A DNA stretch of 64,000 bases from Deltaproteobacteria bacterium RIFOXYD12_FULL_56_24 (GCA_001799285.1 MGTD01000018.1:1-64000); one strand, 5' to 3'; positions 52,917-61,170 are shown, numbered from the stretch's first letter. Numbers and translations: made by a program. Notes: generated from the letters alone by a model not told the origin.

Positions 52917-53846
52917 TCAGCGCTTTCCTCCCATCCGCCACATGCTCACTCGGTTTTTAAGCTGTTCCACGATATAAAAGCGGGAGCCCGCCGAGGTCAT
53001 GTTGGTTGGCGTTACAAATCTGATTTTTTCGCCCGAAGTGCGCTGCATGATGCCTTGGAAAGCGCCGGAGGCATCAAAGACCTGAACGGCGCCGGTGTAG
53101 CTGTCGGATACATAAACAGTGTTCCTGATCAGCATGACCCCCTTTGGCCGGAAGAGCTTGCCTGGGGTAATGCCCCATCCTCCCAGCATCTGGAGAGGCT
53201 CTCCGGTCGAGGAAAATGCCTTGACCAGATTATTAATAACATCCACCACATAGACGACGCCATTGTCGTCAATCGCCACCGTTGCCGGATGCCTGAATTC
53301 GTTGTTGTTCTCCCCGAAATTGCCGAACCACCGCAGCCTGCGGCCGCTTCGGTCGTAAACATGGATGTGGTGATTGCCATTATCGACCAGGAATATCTCA
53401 CCCTTTGCCGAGACGGCGCAGTCGGTAATCCTCGGTTTTTCATTATTCCCGACCGGGCTGGCGGTAAATTCTCCGCTGGCACCCCCATCAGGGGAAAATA
53501 TCTTGACCTTGGCGGTTTCCGCATCGGCAACATAAATCGCTCCCCGCTGGTCGGCGCAAAGGCCTATGGCTCTATGGAAGTCTCCGCCAAACTGGAAAAG
53601 GTATTTCCCCGCGAGGTCGAAAACCGCCACCCGGTGATTGAGGCCGTCAAGCACATAGAGCCTGCCGTTCGCACTGACGAGGTCGGTGGGCTGGTTGAAG
53701 GGGATCCCCTGAGCGCCGGTTATCTCCCCGCTAAACTCCACGCCAGCCGACCCGGTGGCGGCCGCCGTGAAAGGCAGAAGGGAAAAGAGCAGCAAGAGAA
53801 TAACCAGCATGCTCATGCTCCCCTTCCCGGTCATCGGCCGTGTCAT
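52917..53846 (-). CDS. Exported NHL-repeat beta-propeller protein
   Basis: This 309-residue protein has a signal-type hydrophobic start (residues 10-30) and then about six NHL-like units (FNQPTDLVSANGRLYVLDGL, NHRVAVFD, GAIYVADAETAKVKIFSPDG, NHHIHVYD, GVVYVVDVINNLVKAF, NTVYVSDSYTGAVQVFD). NHL proteins of this kind are often interspersed with multiheme cytochromes in metal- and sulfur-cycling bacteria and may act as scaffolds. The ATG at 53846 is preferred because GGGAGGGAG lies just upstream; an upstream in-frame extension to 53918 would overlap the cytochrome b gene. Confidence 0.8.
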   Translation of the reverse strand: MTRPMTGKGSMSMLVILLLLFSLLPFTAAATGSAGVEFSGEITGAQGIPFNQPTDLVSANGRLYVLDGLNHRVAVFDLAGKYLFQFGGDFHRAIGLCADQRGAIYVADAETAKVKIFSPDGGASGEFTASPVGNNEKPRITDCAVSAKGEIFLVDNGNHHIHVYDRSGRRLRWFGNFGENNNEFRHPATVAIDDNGVVYVVDVINNLVKAFSSTGEPLQMLGGWGITPGKLFRPKGVMLIRNTVYVSDSYTGAVQVFDASGAFQGIMQRTSGEKIRFVTPTNMTSAGSRFYIVEQLKNRVSMWRMGGKR

Positions 53847-53871
53847 AGGCTGCTCCCTCCCGCCCCAGTCA

Positions 53872-55644
53872 TTACTGCACCACCCGGAGCCAGGGGCGGG
53901 CTTCCTGCTTTTTGTCAACGGGCTCCTCGCCTACCGGTTTAAAGAGGTGCGGAAGATAGAATTTTTCATATTTTTCGAGCATGCCCACTACGGCGGTGCC
54001 CTTTAGTTCGCCGATCTGTGCCGCGGTATAGCCAAGCTTTTCGAAAGGCAGGTACGACTCCTGCTGGTTATGGCAATCCCTGCATTTTGCCGGCAATTTG
54101 GACATATTTTTGTGAATGACCCTTTGCGCCTGAGTTTTTTGCAGGGGAGAGAGGGTTCTTTCCTTCTGCAAATACTCCGCGACCATCTGGATCGACTCGT
54201 CCGAGTCTATCCGACCGAATTTTCCGGTTTCGACGGTGAAGGGAATGATCTTGAAATTCACTTTCTCTGCGGGTGGAAGCCGGCCGATGGGCTGGTCAAC
54301 GATCATCCCGCCCTTTTTGGCGTACCACTTGAAGGTCTGGGGCCGTTGCGGGGAATTTTCCCCATTGGGACGTTTGGCATGGCAGACCTCGCAGGAGAAG
54401 AAGGAGGCGTGCATATTCAAGAAAGCCCGGACCTCCTTCATCTTCTCGTGCGGCAGGTCACCGTGGCACTTGATGCAGGCCGACCGCTTGTCCGGGATGA
54501 CGTCGAGGCCGATATGGTGGAAATGGCCCTTGATTTTTTGCTCCTCCAGAATTCGGTAGCCAAGGAAATGCTTGTTGGTCTCGGTGCTTTCAAGCAGCCG
54601 CTTCTCGAAGAGCTCGGTCTGCGAGCTTGCCGCTTTTTTTGCCTCATGCCGGCCCGCAGGCGGGAAGAAACCGTGGACGCTGAAAATGGTCAGCTTCAGG
54701 ATCACCACGGAAATGGTGGCAAGCAGGACCATGACCGTCAGGCTGTATGCGACCTTGATGATCTTTTTCAACATGGGATCGCGGTGATGGCTTTCGTAAA
54801 AGGGCATGATCTCGTCGGCGAGGCCCTCTTCGGTCATGGTCTTGACGTATTCGGCGTAGTGCTCCTCGACCATCTCGTGTTCGGAGAGATAGCCGGTGAG
54901 AAAGACCTTCCCCATCGGGAATTTGTGAAGGTGGAGATGGGTATTGTAGAGATGGATGATGATCAGGAAGGTGGCCGCCAGCAGCGCCTCGTCGCTGTGG
55001 GCGATGATCGCCAGGTTGAAGGCGATCCCCGGCATGATGTGGGACAAAAGCTCCCTTTTCCAGAGGAGGAGGCCGGAGAGGCCCAGGAGCGGAATACCCC
55101 AGAAGACTGCGAAGAAGTCGAATTTCTCCTTCCACATGAACTTGGCGTACTCGGGTTTCTTGTCGGAGATGAAGAACAGGTACTTGATGTACTGGACGAT
55201 ATCCTGGCCGTCCTTGAGGTTCGGGACCATGGGCAGGGCGGCGAAGGCCAGCAGGCCGGCCTTCGGGGTCAAATTCCCGGCCTTTTTCAGGGGAAGCAGA
55301 TGTTCTTGGTAGTAGACGTAAAGAAAATAGTAGATGTAGATGAGAAAAAGCAGGCACATCGTTACCCCGGCCCAGCGATGGATCTTCGGGATCATGTCCG
55401 CCCCGCCGATCATTGCATAGAAGGCGCCAAGATTGGGGATCTCGGCGAACTTGAGGGGGACCCCGGTGGCGATCAGGGTAAGCACACTGGAAAAGAGGAT
55501 GAAATGCATGATCCTCTGGGCCAGGGTAAAGCGGTAGAAGTACTTAATGCCGTCCTTGATATAGATCGGCGAACGGTAGAGGAACATCTTCTTTGAGAAG
55601 CGCTGCTCCGGTGGCAGAATATCTTTATATAGGTTACTTCCCAT
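53872..55644 (-). CDS. Membrane cytochrome b fused to a triheme c domain
   Basis: In this 590-residue protein the N-terminal half has a b561/formate-dehydrogenase-gamma-like membrane part with about five helices (residues 35-320) and histidines for heme b (FTLAQRIMHFILF, HRWAGVTMCLL, HSDEALLAATFLIIIHLYNTHLH). The C-terminal half is periplasmic and carries CIKCH, CEVCH and CRDCH. Fusion of a quinol-oxidising cytochrome b to c hemes is the layout of Cbc-type modules in Geobacter (for example CbcL, which has more hemes). It probably feeds menaquinol electrons into the cluster. It starts 11 bases inside the end of the preceding gene. Confidence 0.82.
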   Translation of the reverse strand: MGSNLYKDILPPEQRFSKKMFLYRSPIYIKDGIKYFYRFTLAQRIMHFILFSSVLTLIATGVPLKFAEIPNLGAFYAMIGGADMIPKIHRWAGVTMCLLFLIYIYYFLYVYYQEHLLPLKKAGNLTPKAGLLAFAALPMVPNLKDGQDIVQYIKYLFFISDKKPEYAKFMWKEKFDFFAVFWGIPLLGLSGLLLWKRELLSHIMPGIAFNLAIIAHSDEALLAATFLIIIHLYNTHLHLHKFPMGKVFLTGYLSEHEMVEEHYAEYVKTMTEEGLADEIMPFYESHHRDPMLKKIIKVAYSLTVMVLLATISVVILKLTIFSVHGFFPPAGRHEAKKAASSQTELFEKRLLESTETNKHFLGYRILEEQKIKGHFHHIGLDVIPDKRSACIKCHGDLPHEKMKEVRAFLNMHASFFSCEVCHAKRPNGENSPQRPQTFKWYAKKGGMIVDQPIGRLPPAEKVNFKIIPFTVETGKFGRIDSDESIQMVAEYLQKERTLSPLQKTQAQRVIHKNMSKLPAKCRDCHNQQESYLPFEKLGYTAAQIGELKGTAVVGMLEKYEKFYLPHLFKPVGEEPVDKKQEARPWLRVVQ

Positions 55645-56740
55645 CGTCGTTCCTCCTCTCTTTACGCAGAGCCGCATCCGGGAAAAGGAACCGCACCTGT
55701 TCGAGGAAGAGCAGCCCGAAGAAGATGAGGAGGGTAGCGGCCGTCAAAATGATGAAAAACCAGATCACGTACTTCTCGATGATGCTCTCCTGGTCGTGGG
55801 GATCGAGATGTACCTTGAAGTTCGCGAGATTTTCCGCGGCCTTGGGATGGCAGTCGGTCTGGCTGCACGTCTTGAAGCGATTGGCCTTGTGGATGGAGGA
55901 TTGCGGGTCATGCTGGGAAAGAATCGTGTGGGTCGATTTCCCCTCCCTGACATGGCAATCGGTGCAGTCGGGCAGCCTCTCGCTGCCGGTGGAGACCCCC
56001 TTGCCGTGGAAGGTTTCCTTGTAGGTGAAGACCGCATTCTTCAGCTTGTGCCGCTTGATCAGCCCCTGGTCCTCATGGCAGCTCCCGCAAACCTGGATAA
56101 CTTCTTCAGGCGCCCGGCTCTTGTTGAGCCTGCCGCTCACATGCATGTAAAAGGTCTTGATGAATTCATCCTTCTCGTGGCAGGCCCGGCATTTGCCGAC
56201 GGCCCGCTCGGAAAGACCCGGTCGCACCAGCTTGTAAAAGGCCAGCGGCCGGTAGAGCGGGTTTTCATGACAGCTCTTGCAGGTCGGCAGATCCTCGGGA
56301 TGCACGGTCGGTTTGCCATCCCAGCCGATTTTGCCGTGGACGCTTTTATCAAGAATATCCTGGATGGGCTTGTGGCTGAATTTCTTGGAGGTTGAAGGCT
56401 CCTGCACATGGCATTCCTTGGTGCAGTTGACGCCCCCCTCCTTGATTTCGTGAGGAATCTTCTCAAGACCCTCATGGCAATCCCCGCATTTGACCCTGCC
56501 GTGGGAGCCGACCTTCTCCATCTCCTCGTTGACGAAAAGGAGCCTCAGCTTTCCGTCGTCGTCCACTCTGGCCAGACCGGGATACCGGTGGCACATGAGG
56601 CAGTTCTCCTCGTCAGCCGCAAACAAGGCCGCGGGACAAGCGATCAACAGAGCAATGAGCAGTACCCCTCCACTAAAGCCAAGTTGAGCAGCTTGTCTGC
56701 TCAAACGAAACTTATGCCCCTTGGGTGAAAACCATTTCAT
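55634..56740 (-). CDS. Membrane-anchored multiheme cytochrome c (six CXXCH, one CX3CH, one CX4CH)
   Basis: The 368-residue protein has an N-terminal signal (residues 25-40) and a C-terminal membrane helix (VIWFFIILTAATLLIFFGLL, about 330-350), so the hemes face the periplasm. Motifs are CLMCH, CGDCH, CTKECH, CKSCH, CRACH, CGSCH, CTDCH and CSQTDCH. The first 20 residues (MKWFSPKGHKFRLSRQAAQL) are encoded by the 46-bp repeat also present at 48409. The ATG at 56740 follows AAAAGGGGG. It precedes the cytochrome b gene with an 11-base overlap, so the two likely form one quinol-to-periplasm relay. Confidence 0.85.
   Translation of the reverse strand: MKWFSPKGHKFRLSRQAAQLGFSGGVLLIALLIACPAALFAADEENCLMCHRYPGLARVDDDGKLRLLFVNEEMEKVGSHGRVKCGDCHEGLEKIPHEIKEGGVNCTKECHVQEPSTSKKFSHKPIQDILDKSVHGKIGWDGKPTVHPEDLPTCKSCHENPLYRPLAFYKLVRPGLSERAVGKCRACHEKDEFIKTFYMHVSGRLNKSRAPEEVIQVCGSCHEDQGLIKRHKLKNAVFTYKETFHGKGVSTGSERLPDCTDCHVREGKSTHTILSQHDPQSSIHKANRFKTCSQTDCHPKAAENLANFKVHLDPHDQESIIEKYVIWFFIILTAATLLIFFGLLFLEQVRFLFPDAALRKERRNDDGK
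56682..56727. repeat. 46-bp hairpin repeat, coding copy
   Basis: This is the partner of 48409-48454 (44 of 46 bases identical). On the minus strand it encodes the extra N-terminal residues of the cytochrome at 55634-56740, ahead of the signal peptide. The strong conservation of both copies suggests recent duplication or selection on the hairpin. Confidence 0.75.
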
Positions 56741-56817
56741 CACGGACCCCCTTTTCCTGATCTTTGGCCGACCCGGCAACCGACAGAGCCGACAGACGGA
56801 ATTATCATGGTTTGGCG

Positions 56818-56855
56818 GTAACTGTTCAGCAGATGCGGTGCGGCTGAACAGTTAC
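56818..56855. repeat. Mini palindromic element (copy I)
   Basis: GTAACTGTTCAGC (56818-56830) and GCTGAACAGTTAC (56843-56855) are perfect arms around the loop AGATGCGGTGCG, whose sequence matches the inner part of full copies. It has no third word and no clear flanking repeat. It directly abuts the TAG stop of the cytochrome gene at 56856 and may act as its transcript-end hairpin. Confidence 0.75.
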
Positions 56856-58049
56856 CTATTTCCCCCCGTTTTCGTGACACGCCTTGCAGAGTTTTCCATT
56901 CCGCGCCGAGAGGCGCATATTTTTTTGCGGTCTGGGTTTGGCCGCCATCTTCAGCGGCGCACCGTCGCGGATTTTCTGCATTTTGTAGCTGATTTCCTTT
57001 TCCAGCAGCGGCCCCATTCGCTGCCACCGTCTCTCCACCTCTGCCGGAACCTTCTCTTCATCGTATTTCGCGCCCGCCGGGTGATCCTTGGCAAAGACCC
57101 CATTTTCATGCGGGTTATGGCAGGTGGCGCAGGTAATTCTACCCTCTTCATCCAGGGGAAAAATGAGCCGGTAATTTTCTTCGGAGGCCTTCATGGTTTT
57201 GAGGGTTGCAGGCTTCGGCTTTTCAAGATGCTCAAAGGCGCCGGCATGGGGGGTGAGGAGATGACAGCCGATGCAGAGCAGCGACATCTTTCTCCTGAGC
57301 TGGTAATCGCCAGGGCTGATGGTTGCCTTAGGGTCCAGGGCTTTTGCATGACAGAAAAGGCAGCGGTTCTCCGCGGGCTTTCCGTCCCGGAGTTGTTGTT
57401 CGTGGGGGTTGTATCCCTTCTGTTCGGCCTGGTCATGGCATCGGTAACAGATGGCGAGCTTGTCCTCATATGGTCCGCCGCGCAGGAAATTATGGTGCTG
57501 CTTTTTGTCCTTCAGGCCGCAGGCAAGAGCATGGTCATGACAGGTGCGGCAGGCGGTTTTCTTTTCTGCCGACAGGGGAAACTCCGAAGGGATCTTGATC
57601 CTGGCCGAGGCAAGCAACCCCACCGGGTGCAGCTCCATCGAACCCTTGCCTTTTTCATGGCAGGCAAGACAGCCCGCATCCTCCTCGCCTCGCAGGAACA
57701 GGTTGTTTTTTTGCGGGGGCTGGGCGTGACAGGCGATACATTTCCCGCTCTGCCAGTGGGGATTGATCTTGAAATACTCCTTTCCGTAAAGAGTCTCCAG
57801 CTCATGTTCGGGTAAGCGATCACCGGGCACCACATCTTGCGGCGATCGGTCCGGCTCACGTACTAAAGTACGCATCGCCGTCCCGCTTGCCGCAACCTGC
57901 ACCACCCTGTGACCGCTTGTTCCGTGGTTATTTGACCTTTGTGGGTTTGCCACGTGATCGGTTACCTGTTCAGAGGCGGCCCAACTCAGCGCGGCCGTCG
58001 CGAGCAGGAGGACGACCGTGCTAAAACAGATTGTTTTTGAGTTGGCCAT
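56856..58049 (-). CDS. Octaheme cytochrome c interrupted in frame by a palindromic element
   Basis: The 397-residue protein has a signal peptide (residues 1-24), then about 54 residues (28-80) encoded by palindromic element H, then eight CXXCH motifs: CIACH, CLACH, CRTCH, CYRCH, CLFCH, CIGCH, CATCH and CKACH. The inserted peptide (rich in Arg, Asn, Gly and Ser, without cysteines) keeps the frame open because element plus flanking repeat is 162 bases. Without it the protein would be 343 residues. The ATG at 58049 follows GGAG and lies 29 bases inside the preceding gene. It is probably a periplasmic carrier. Confidence 0.85.
   Translation of the reverse strand: MANSKTICFSTVVLLLATAALSWAASEQVTDHVANPQRSNNHGTSGHRVVQVAASGTAMRTLVREPDRSPQDVVPGDRLPEHELETLYGKEYFKINPHWQSGKCIACHAQPPQKNNLFLRGEEDAGCLACHEKGKGSMELHPVGLLASARIKIPSEFPLSAEKKTACRTCHDHALACGLKDKKQHHNFLRGGPYEDKLAICYRCHDQAEQKGYNPHEQQLRDGKPAENRCLFCHAKALDPKATISPGDYQLRRKMSLLCIGCHLLTPHAGAFEHLEKPKPATLKTMKASEENYRLIFPLDEEGRITCATCHNPHENGVFAKDHPAGAKYDEEKVPAEVERRWQRMGPLLEKEISYKMQKIRDGAPLKMAAKPRPQKNMRLSARNGKLCKACHENGGK
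57812..57965 (-). repeat. Palindromic element copy H, inside a coding region
   Basis: In reverse orientation, the words are GTAAGCGATCA (57812-57822), TGACCGCTTG (57910-57919) and TGATCGGTTAC (57955-57965). Imperfect flanks CATGTTCGG (57803-57811) and CCTGTTCAG (57965-57973) are 162 bases apart, matching copies B and F. It closely resembles F and G. It lies between the signal-peptide and heme codons of an octaheme cytochrome gene and is read through without stop. Confidence 0.87.
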
Positions 58050-59130
58050 AACCGGCTCCGTGAAAATGGCAATCTGTGCAATCGCCAAAGGAAAATCCCT
58101 TATGAACGATTTCCTTGAGCCCATTCCCGGCATTGGCCGCGACGGCTTCATCCTCCGGGAAATTGGTGTGGCAGAGAGCACAGAGTTGAGTGAAGCGATA
58201 CTGGGTAACCGCTACCGTTGCCTGCTGCACGGTCTGCCGTTCATCCGGGTCGGTCAGCAGGGTGCTGGCGCTGGCGCCGGATTCGGTGATCAGGTAGGGA
58301 TTTCCTGAAGAATGCGGATAGTGGCAGGCCAGGCAGGGGAGAATCATATCGTTGCTATACCCTGCCCTGAATATGCCGAACTGTTGTACATCGCCGGGTT
58401 TTTCCCCATGAATATCAGCGGTCAACAATTTTTCGGCAGCCGTCGTGCCTATGCCGAAGAAAGTGCTTTTTATATCGGCAAACCCGTCGTCTATCAGCAG
58501 ATTGTCCAGGAAGGTCAGATTGTCGAAGATCAGCCGGGGCGGGACAATTCCCGCCGCACCGTTGGTGTCGTGGCAGGAGAGACAGAAATCGTTGACCTCG
58601 GCATAGGCTGGGCCGTCAAAGGCGGTGAGATCGACGGCAGGAGTGAAGGTTCCGTTCATGTCGCTTCGCTCGTGACAAATTATGCAGACCGCATCGTCCA
58701 GCGCGCCGCTGCCGGTCAGGTCATGGATATTGGCTTTTAAAAACATCGCCGCGTCAGCGAAGGTGCTTGGCGGAAAGATATCAGCCCGACCGTGACAGAT
58801 CAGGCATCTCTGCACCCCGCCTGCCTCGGGGGTCAGGCCGTTGGTGCCGTGGCAAGCCATGCAGGCGTCCTGCGCGTCGATTCCCAAGGTGTTCAGACTG
58901 TCCCGGATCTGGGGAACCCGCTGGTGATTAGCGGCGAGCCTTGCCATGGGGTGGCAGGCAAAACAGTCCACCCTTTCCCAGCCCTGTCCGCCGGCGTGCT
59001 GTAACGAGTTGGTAAAAATCGGCGCGGCGATCAATCCGGCCGGGGAGTCTCCGGCCCCCTCCGGGGAACTGCTTCCGCAGGCGGAGAGCGTCAGCAAAAG
59101 GGCAAGAGCCGACAGAAAGCTTTTGATCAT
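58021..59130 (-). CDS. Octaheme lipoprotein cytochrome c
   Basis: The 369-residue protein has a lipobox LSAC at residues 15-18 (LLLTLSACGSSSPE). Eight CXXCH motifs occur: CFACH, CMACH, CLICH, CIICH, CLSCH, CLACH, CALCH and CTDCH. Long loops between hemes are rich in Asp, Gly and Thr, typical of surface cytochromes. It is the counterpart of the plus-strand lipoprotein at 49412, with a similar length and heme number. It starts 1 base after the seven-heme gene ends and overlaps the next gene by 29 bases. Confidence 0.9.
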   Translation of the reverse strand: MIKSFLSALALLLTLSACGSSSPEGAGDSPAGLIAAPIFTNSLQHAGGQGWERVDCFACHPMARLAANHQRVPQIRDSLNTLGIDAQDACMACHGTNGLTPEAGGVQRCLICHGRADIFPPSTFADAAMFLKANIHDLTGSGALDDAVCIICHERSDMNGTFTPAVDLTAFDGPAYAEVNDFCLSCHDTNGAAGIVPPRLIFDNLTFLDNLLIDDGFADIKSTFFGIGTTAAEKLLTADIHGEKPGDVQQFGIFRAGYSNDMILPCLACHYPHSSGNPYLITESGASASTLLTDPDERQTVQQATVAVTQYRFTQLCALCHTNFPEDEAVAANAGNGLKEIVHKGFSFGDCTDCHFHGAGYGQLKNNLF

Positions 59131-59131
59131 T

Positions 59132-59725
59132 TTAATTGTATCTCCTTTGTTTTCCGCTGTGGCAATCGATGCAGAACCGTAAAGGATGGCAGGCCCCGCA
59201 AGACGCCGGATCGATCTGCGCCTCGACCGAATGGGAAAAACGATAAGTCCGTGGGTGCATCAACGTCTGGATGCTGTCCCTTCTTGTATGGCAATCCGCA
59301 CAGAACCATTCCCGGTGGCAGGTGTTGCAGGAGTCCCGGTCACTTTTTGCCTCCAGGCCATGAAATTTTTTCCATTCTTTGCGCAGGTGGGTTTCGGGCC
59401 TGATCGCATACATATCGAGATGGCACATGGCGCAGCTGCCTGGGGCGCCGCCGATCCGGGTAGCGGTTTCGACGTGGCAGTAATGGCAGATCGCTTTGCC
59501 CGGAAAAAGGGTGCGTTCCGAAGCGGCGAGGGCCTTCTTGAAGTCCCTATCCTCGATCTTCGAGAACCGGTGGCAGTCCAGGCACGCAAAGCCCTTCTGG
59601 TCGAGGGGCTTGGCGTGGATTTTGTGGGCGAAGGTACCGGACGGCGTCCGGTACTCATACCACTGGCACCCGGCAAAAAGTCCGAAAACGAGAATGAGCG
59701 CGAGTATGACGGCAGTCCTTTTCAT
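59132..59725 (-). CDS. Seven-heme lipoprotein cytochrome c
   Basis: The 197-residue protein has a lipobox FAGC (residues 17-20: LFAGCQWYEY) and seven CXXCH motifs: CLDCH, CHYCH, CAMCH, CNTCH, CADCH, CGACH and CIDCH. The compact heme packing (a heme every 28 residues) resembles periplasmic OmaB/MtrA-like or ExtA-type carriers. The ATG at 59725 is chosen because GGAGGGCAGGTAGG lies upstream; a frame extending to 59884 would run inside the barrel gene. It lies between a barrel gene and a surface-type lipoprotein gene, so it is a candidate periplasmic partner in a second conduit. Confidence 0.88.
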   Translation of the reverse strand: MKRTAVILALILVFGLFAGCQWYEYRTPSGTFAHKIHAKPLDQKGFACLDCHRFSKIEDRDFKKALAASERTLFPGKAICHYCHVETATRIGGAPGSCAMCHLDMYAIRPETHLRKEWKKFHGLEAKSDRDSCNTCHREWFCADCHTRRDSIQTLMHPRTYRFSHSVEAQIDPASCGACHPLRFCIDCHSGKQRRYN

Positions 59726-59729
59726 AACC

Positions 59730-61058
59730 CTACCTGCCCTCCCCTGCCGTGAGATTTCTCCCTGCGGGGAAGGAAAAATCGTAATCGAGCCGCATGCCGG
59801 TCCTGAAATCGCTCCTGAACTCAGGATTGTCGCTCTGCTCGACAAAAAGCGCTGCTTTGAGCGTAGGTTTCGGCCGGTAGCCAACTTCCCCGGTTATGGT
59901 GGTGGCGGTCTGGTCCTGGCGGGAAGGCGTGTTGATGGAGACCGCCTCCAGGCCTCCCTCCAGAATCCATTTGTTGTGGGGACGCCATCTGATCTTGGTT
60001 GAAATTCCGGTGGCGTCGGCGATAAAGCTTTCGAAGCGATAGATGCCGAGATCCAGGTCAAGGCCCATTTGCTCTATAAAATTTCCACTTACGCCGCCTT
60101 TCAGGATAGTGCCGGTTTGCCAGCCCCCGTCCGGCATCTTCAAGCGGGTAAAAACCGAGCTCTGGTAAATGGCCACGATCGGGTTGAGATCATAGAACAC
60201 GGTATAGAAGGTCCGCTCCTCTCTCCCGTCGGAGAGGATCGACAAGACCAGTTCCCTGCCCTCGGGAAATTCGTTCTTGACGTCGTACAGGTCTGCCTCA
60301 AGGAGTACTCTTAATTTTTTGTCGTAATAGGTGAATAGCCGCGCAGACATTTTATCCAGGTCAGCCCGGTCCAGGTTGTAATCGGCGCTGCCGTCAACCG
60401 AGATTTTCAGCTCTTTGCCAAGCAATATCGATTGAAAGTCCCTGCCCACCCCACCACTGAATAATTCTTGATATACCGTGTCTCCGGAGCCTTCCCAGGA
60501 ATAGCCGGCGTACGCCCTGGTTCTTTCGATCCCCTGGAGAAACAATCTGCCTCCGTAAATCGTCCCCTCGTTTGTGCTGAACAGCCTTTTGAATCTATCC
60601 GGGTCCAGGTCGAGATTTCTAGACGCCCCGCCAAACACCGCAACGCCTACCGGGCCGTCCGGTTTAAGGGAAACATTCATCCCGTCGACGGTAAGGAAGC
60701 GGTGGGTTGAGAGCGGGAATCTGCCGAGCTGGATGTCGGCCCTGCCTTCGTGGGTTCTGTACTCGAGGTAGCCGTAATAGAGAGAGGTGTCCGAGAAATT
60801 GGCGTCGAAGTCGTGGCCGAATTTCCCGTAGGCGTGCATCGATACTGCGGGGTGGAGAATTCGCTCGGCATCAAGGGACAGATAGTTATCCAGGACGGAC
60901 TCCCTGTCGCCGTCCTTGTTTTCCCTGCTCTGGAAGAGAGAGGAAAATTTCCCCGATACCTCGGCGCCGAAAAGAGGGCAGGCCTGGGCAAGCATGACCA
61001 GAACCGCAACAACCGTGATGGCCCAGGGGCCCGGGCGACGATGGACTAAAGGAGTCAT
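59730..61058 (-). CDS. Outer-membrane beta-barrel of the second cytochrome cluster
   Basis: This 442-residue protein has a signal peptide (about residues 1-31, ending LFGA) and then alternating strands throughout (SLYYGYLEYRTHEGRADIQL, GRFPLSTHRFL, ILKGGVSGNFIEQMGLDLDL), with a non-aromatic end (AGEGR). The pattern SRLYYAYY/QLGRF is shared with the barrel at 47078, so the two are probably distant homologues. It would house the periplasmic seven-heme carrier and contact surface lipoproteins. Five bases separate it from the seven-heme gene. Confidence 0.75.
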   Translation of the reverse strand: MTPLVHRRPGPWAITVVAVLVMLAQACPLFGAEVSGKFSSLFQSRENKDGDRESVLDNYLSLDAERILHPAVSMHAYGKFGHDFDANFSDTSLYYGYLEYRTHEGRADIQLGRFPLSTHRFLTVDGMNVSLKPDGPVGVAVFGGASRNLDLDPDRFKRLFSTNEGTIYGGRLFLQGIERTRAYAGYSWEGSGDTVYQELFSGGVGRDFQSILLGKELKISVDGSADYNLDRADLDKMSARLFTYYDKKLRVLLEADLYDVKNEFPEGRELVLSILSDGREERTFYTVFYDLNPIVAIYQSSVFTRLKMPDGGWQTGTILKGGVSGNFIEQMGLDLDLGIYRFESFIADATGISTKIRWRPHNKWILEGGLEAVSINTPSRQDQTATTITGEVGYRPKPTLKAALFVEQSDNPEFRSDFRTGMRLDYDFSFPAGRNLTAGEGR

Positions 61059-61170
61059 CCGCCACTTCCTTTATGATGGAGACTGAGCGAAGGCACTATC
61101 CGACAGGCAACGGTTACTTGCCGATAATGTGCCGCAAGCGAGGTGGATCGCCGGCTTTTCCAATGCAATA

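Noticed and set aside
54070-55596. 508-codon plus-strand frame opposite the cytochrome b gene
   Set aside because: It is an Asp/Glu/Gly-rich shadow; the minus frame has membrane helices and heme motifs.
24185-57965. Palindromic elements as integron attC sites
   Set aside because: The ends GTAAC/GTTAC do not fit the attC core GTTRRRY and its inverse, copies are not arrayed between cassettes, and no integrase of that class is present.
24185-57965. Palindromic elements as retron msr-msd or REP/RAYT units
   Set aside because: No reverse transcriptase or RAYT gene is in the window, and the direct flanking repeats indicate insertion of a defined unit.
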